Shown: in pieces, positions 61,838 through 64,000 of the stretch | Position numbering within the stretch: position 1 is the stretch's first letter | Layout of the letters: each line of letters begins with the position of its first letter | From: an uncultured Gammaproteobacteria bacterium | GTDB taxonomy: Bacteria > Pseudomonadota > Gammaproteobacteria > PS1 > Pseudothioglobaceae | DNA length: 64,000 nt | Assembly: GCA_913020715.1 (NCBI GenBank) | Contig: CAJVZH010000003.1 | Span: 1-64,000 of the forward strand | Direction: 5' to 3' | Translations under genes and position numbers: made by a program | Notes under the pieces: generated by a model | The model's input: only the letters and a program-made list of their open reading frames with translations | What the model was told of the DNA's origin: nothing | Database searches by the model: none

Positions 61838-64000
61838 TTAAGCTCTTAGGCACTCATTCGTCGGATCGAAAGGAGATTCCTCAACCACAACGGCTTGATA
61901 TCTTTCACCTAAAATTTCGATTTCAAGCTCAGTACCAATCGCGGACAAATCAATTTGCACCAAACCAAGTGCTAACGACTTACCACAACGCCAGCCATAG
62001 CCACCAGAAGTGGCGCGGCCGACAACCTTGCCATCTTTGTAGATCGCCTCAGAGCCTCTAGCGTCAGCATCAGTGACACCTTTGACTTCTATGGTAACAA
62101 AGCCATTTTCTGCGCCTTTTTCCTGCCAAGCCGCAAGCGCCTCCTTACCAATAAAGTCCTGCTCTTTATCAAGACGAACAAAGCGATCAAGACCCGACTC
62201 AAACGCGGAATACTCAATAGACATCTCGCTTGGAATCAAACGATACGACTTTTCTAAACGCATTGAATTCATTGCACGGATACCGAATGGCTTAATATCA
62301 AACTCTGCGCCCGCTTCCATTAACTGATCAAAGATATAGTTTTGCATTTCGATTGGGTGGTGTAATTCCCAGCCCAATTCGCCCACAAAGTTCACTCTTA
62401 ATGCTTCAGCAGTTGCATAACCTACATTAATCTTCTTCCCCGTTAGCCACTTAAAGCTAGCGTTAGATAAATCTGTATCGGTCAACTTTTGCAACAAATC
62501 ACGAGATCTTGGGCCGGCCAAAACCAACACGCCTGTTTGTGTTGTTACGCGTTGCACACTGACACTGCCATCTTTAGGTAACAGCTTAAACAAATAGTCA
62601 TGATCATGCGTCTCGAAAGCACCCGCCGAAACAAGGTAGTAGCTCTGAGGGCCTGTTTTATAAACAGTGTATTCAGAACGAACACCACCGTTTAGGCTCA
62701 ACATATGCACAAGGCTGATTCGACCAATGGTTTTCGGCATTTTATTGGCAAAGATATACTCCAGCCACTCTTCTGCGCCAGGACCCTTGACGATGCATTT
62801 AGCAAAAGCCGACATATCCAAAAGACCGACCTTTTCAGTGACATGCTTACACTCATTGCCGACATGCTCAAAATAGTTTGAGCGACGGAACGAGTTCTTT
62901 TCAACAATACGGCCATCTTCCAATGGCTCAGCATGGTTTTCATTCCAAAGCACCTTCTCTGGATCTGCCTGATTAAGCTCTTCAGCGCTTAAGGCGTAAT
63001 CCGCACTTGGCATAAACCAATTTGGACGCTCCCAACCGTACACAGAGCCAAACACTGCTCCGAGTGCTTTCATGCGATCATAGCAAGGGGTGGTTCTTAG
63101 TGGTCTAGCGGCACCGCGCTCTTCATCAGGATAATGCGTGGTGAAAACGTTCGAATAGGCCTCTTCGTTTTTCTCTCGCAAATAACCTCGTGTAGCGTAT
63201 GGACCGAAACGACGAGGATCAACACCCATCATATCGACCGTTGGCTCGCCATCAATCATCCATTCTGCCAACTGCCAACCAGCACCGCCTGCAGCCGTAA
63301 TACCAAAACTGTGACCTTCGTTTAGCCAGAAGTTTTTCAGTCCTGCTGCAGGACCAACAATTGGATTGCCGTCTGGTGTGTAAGCGATTGCGCCGTTATA
63401 GACATCTTTAACGCCAACTTCACCAAAAGCTGGAACACGAACCATGCAGCGCTCAATGTGCGGCATGAGGCGATCGAGTTCGGCATTGAACAACTCGTAC
63501 TGACAGTCGTCACTTGGGCCGTCGATATAACACACTGGCGCGCCTTTCTCATAAGGACCTAACAGTAAGCCGCCCGCTTCTTCACGTAAATAGTAGCCCG
63601 CATCGGATTCACGTAAAACAGCCATTTCAGGCAAGCCTTGCTCTTTACGCGCCATAATTTCTGGATGCGGTTCTGTAATAATAAATTGGTGTTCAACAGG
63701 GATTACAGGGATATCCAATCCCACCATCTCCCCCGTCTTTCGAGCGTAGTTACCGGTACATGAAACAACGTGTTCACAAGCAATATCGCCCTTGTCTGTT
63801 TTGACAATCCAACTGTTATCTTTTTGCTGTTCAATGGCTGTTACCAGTGTGTGCTCATAAATTTCAGCGCCGCGGTTTCTAGCGCCTTTACAAAGCGCTT
63901 GTGTTAAATCTGCAGGTTGAATATAGCCATCATCTGGATGTTGAATTGCACCAAGAAGGCCCTCTGTATTGCACAATGGCCAGATTTCTTTCACTTCTTC
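61838..64000 (-). CDS. Dimethylglycine/sarcosine dehydrogenase-like protein (partial, start outside window)
   Basis: A two-domain flavoprotein missing its N-terminus at the right window edge. About 720 residues are visible. First comes the second half of a DAO-type FAD domain (DDGYIQPADLTQAL...CTGNYARKTGEMVGLDIPVIPVEHQFIITE...LNEGHSFGITAAGGAGWQLAEWM). Then comes a GcvT-type folate-binding domain (EYTVYKTGPQSYYLVSAG, FVGELGWELHHP, GIRAMNSMRLEKSYR, GLDRFVRLDK, TSGGYGWRCGKSLALG). This is the layout of dimethylglycine and sarcosine dehydrogenases, which demethylate N-methylglycines with transfer of the methyl carbon to tetrahydrofolate. The FAD-loading His of the family lies outside the window. 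Confidence 0.88.
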   Translation of the reverse strand, partial: EEVKEIWPLCNTEGLLGAIQHPDDGYIQPADLTQALCKGARNRGAEIYEHTLVTAIEQQKDNSWIVKTDKGDIACEHVVSCTGNYARKTGEMVGLDIPVIPVEHQFIITEPHPEIMARKEQGLPEMAVLRESDAGYYLREEAGGLLLGPYEKGAPVCYIDGPSDDCQYELFNAELDRLMPHIERCMVRVPAFGEVGVKDVYNGAIAYTPDGNPIVGPAAGLKNFWLNEGHSFGITAAGGAGWQLAEWMIDGEPTVDMMGVDPRRFGPYATRGYLREKNEEAYSNVFTTHYPDEERGAARPLRTTPCYDRMKALGAVFGSVYGWERPNWFMPSADYALSAEELNQADPEKVLWNENHAEPLEDGRIVEKNSFRRSNYFEHVGNECKHVTEKVGLLDMSAFAKCIVKGPGAEEWLEYIFANKMPKTIGRISLVHMLSLNGGVRSEYTVYKTGPQSYYLVSAGAFETHDHDYLFKLLPKDGSVSVQRVTTQTGVLVLAGPRSRDLLQKLTDTDLSNASFKWLTGKKINVGYATAEALRVNFVGELGWELHHPIEMQNYIFDQLMEAGAEFDIKPFGIRAMNSMRLEKSYRLIPSEMSIEYSAFESGLDRFVRLDKEQDFIGKEALAAWQEKGAENGFVTIEVKGVTDADARGSEAIYKDGKVVGRATSGGYGWRCGKSLALGLVQIDLSAIGTELEIEILGERYQAVVVEESPFDPTNECLRA

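Noticed and set aside
61838-63994. GTG at 63994 as the true start of the last gene
   Set aside because: The frame continues open to the window edge, and the FAD-binding N-terminal Rossmann motif of the family is missing, so the real start lies beyond 64000.
1-64000. CRISPR array, prophage or intact insertion sequence
   Set aside because: No regularly spaced direct repeats, phage structural genes, integrase or transposase were seen anywhere in the window.

Overview
This 64 kb window is an A+T-rich chromosomal segment of a Gram-negative gammaproteobacterium. Lipid A, LPS and periplasmic genes (lptG, lpxH, eptA, dsbA) show the Gram-negative envelope. Gene orders such as dusB-fis-purH, guaA-tadA, ppiB-lpxH, nth-DUF1841 and yibN-grxC-gpsA point to Gammaproteobacteria. 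The compact housekeeping layout, combined with genes for methylated amines and possibly DMSP, suggests a marine lineage such as the SUP05/Thioglobus group. That taxonomic guess is inference only; no rRNA gene is present. There is no prophage, CRISPR array or intact transposase.

Layout. 1-5.1 kb: clpA (cut by the left edge), clpS, lptG on minus; guaA-tadA on plus. 5.1-7.5 kb: fabD-fabG and rplU-rpmA on minus. 7.5-12 kb: ppiB-lpxH facing an RNase II gene, then gcvH, yciB and a PP0621-type gene. 12-15.3 kb: tRNA-Leu(UAA), an amine oxidase, an MFS transporter and a lipoprotein, an accessory-looking islet. 15.4-22.4 kb: ridA-recG, a decayed patch, ubiC-cmoA, trpG, then rhodanese-glutaredoxin-gpsA and a Bax-like hydrolase. 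22.5-33.5 kb: rplM-rpsI, eptA, tatD, tcdA, a redoxin, phnA, deaD, cspA, a membrane protein, sbcB, nth and a DUF1841 gene. 33.5-40.5 kb: a long minus-strand run folB-folK-dsbA-thiD-hisC-nif3-asd-hisB-hisH that ends in a fatty acid desaturase pseudogene. 40.6-54 kb: plsY, an ABC exporter pair, aceF-lpd, a methyltransferase-RND exporter pair, nadB-def-dusB-fis-purH and a small membrane protein.

The right end (54.5-64 kb) is the most accessory part. All genes there are on minus: a DMSP-lyase-family cupin, a 60-residue protein, a DAO-family FAD oxidase, a saccharopine-dehydrogenase-like enzyme, an AvtA-type aminotransferase, an EamA permease, an M20 amidohydrolase and a dimethylglycine/sarcosine-dehydrogenase-like protein cut by the right edge. 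Together they look like a locus for taking apart N-substituted or methylated amino compounds and perhaps DMSP; the exact substrates cannot be read from sequence.

Genome decay is visible in several places. There is a family of short elements with terminal inverted repeats beginning GAGG(T/C)CTTTG (positions 1374-1645, 40576-40659 and a degraded relative near 18100). There is a desaturase 3' remnant with an in-frame stop (33557-33838), a short remnant resembling the C-terminus of ribosomal protein L1 (about 17929-18030), and an unexplained antisense mini-ORF next to the amine oxidase (13387-13500).
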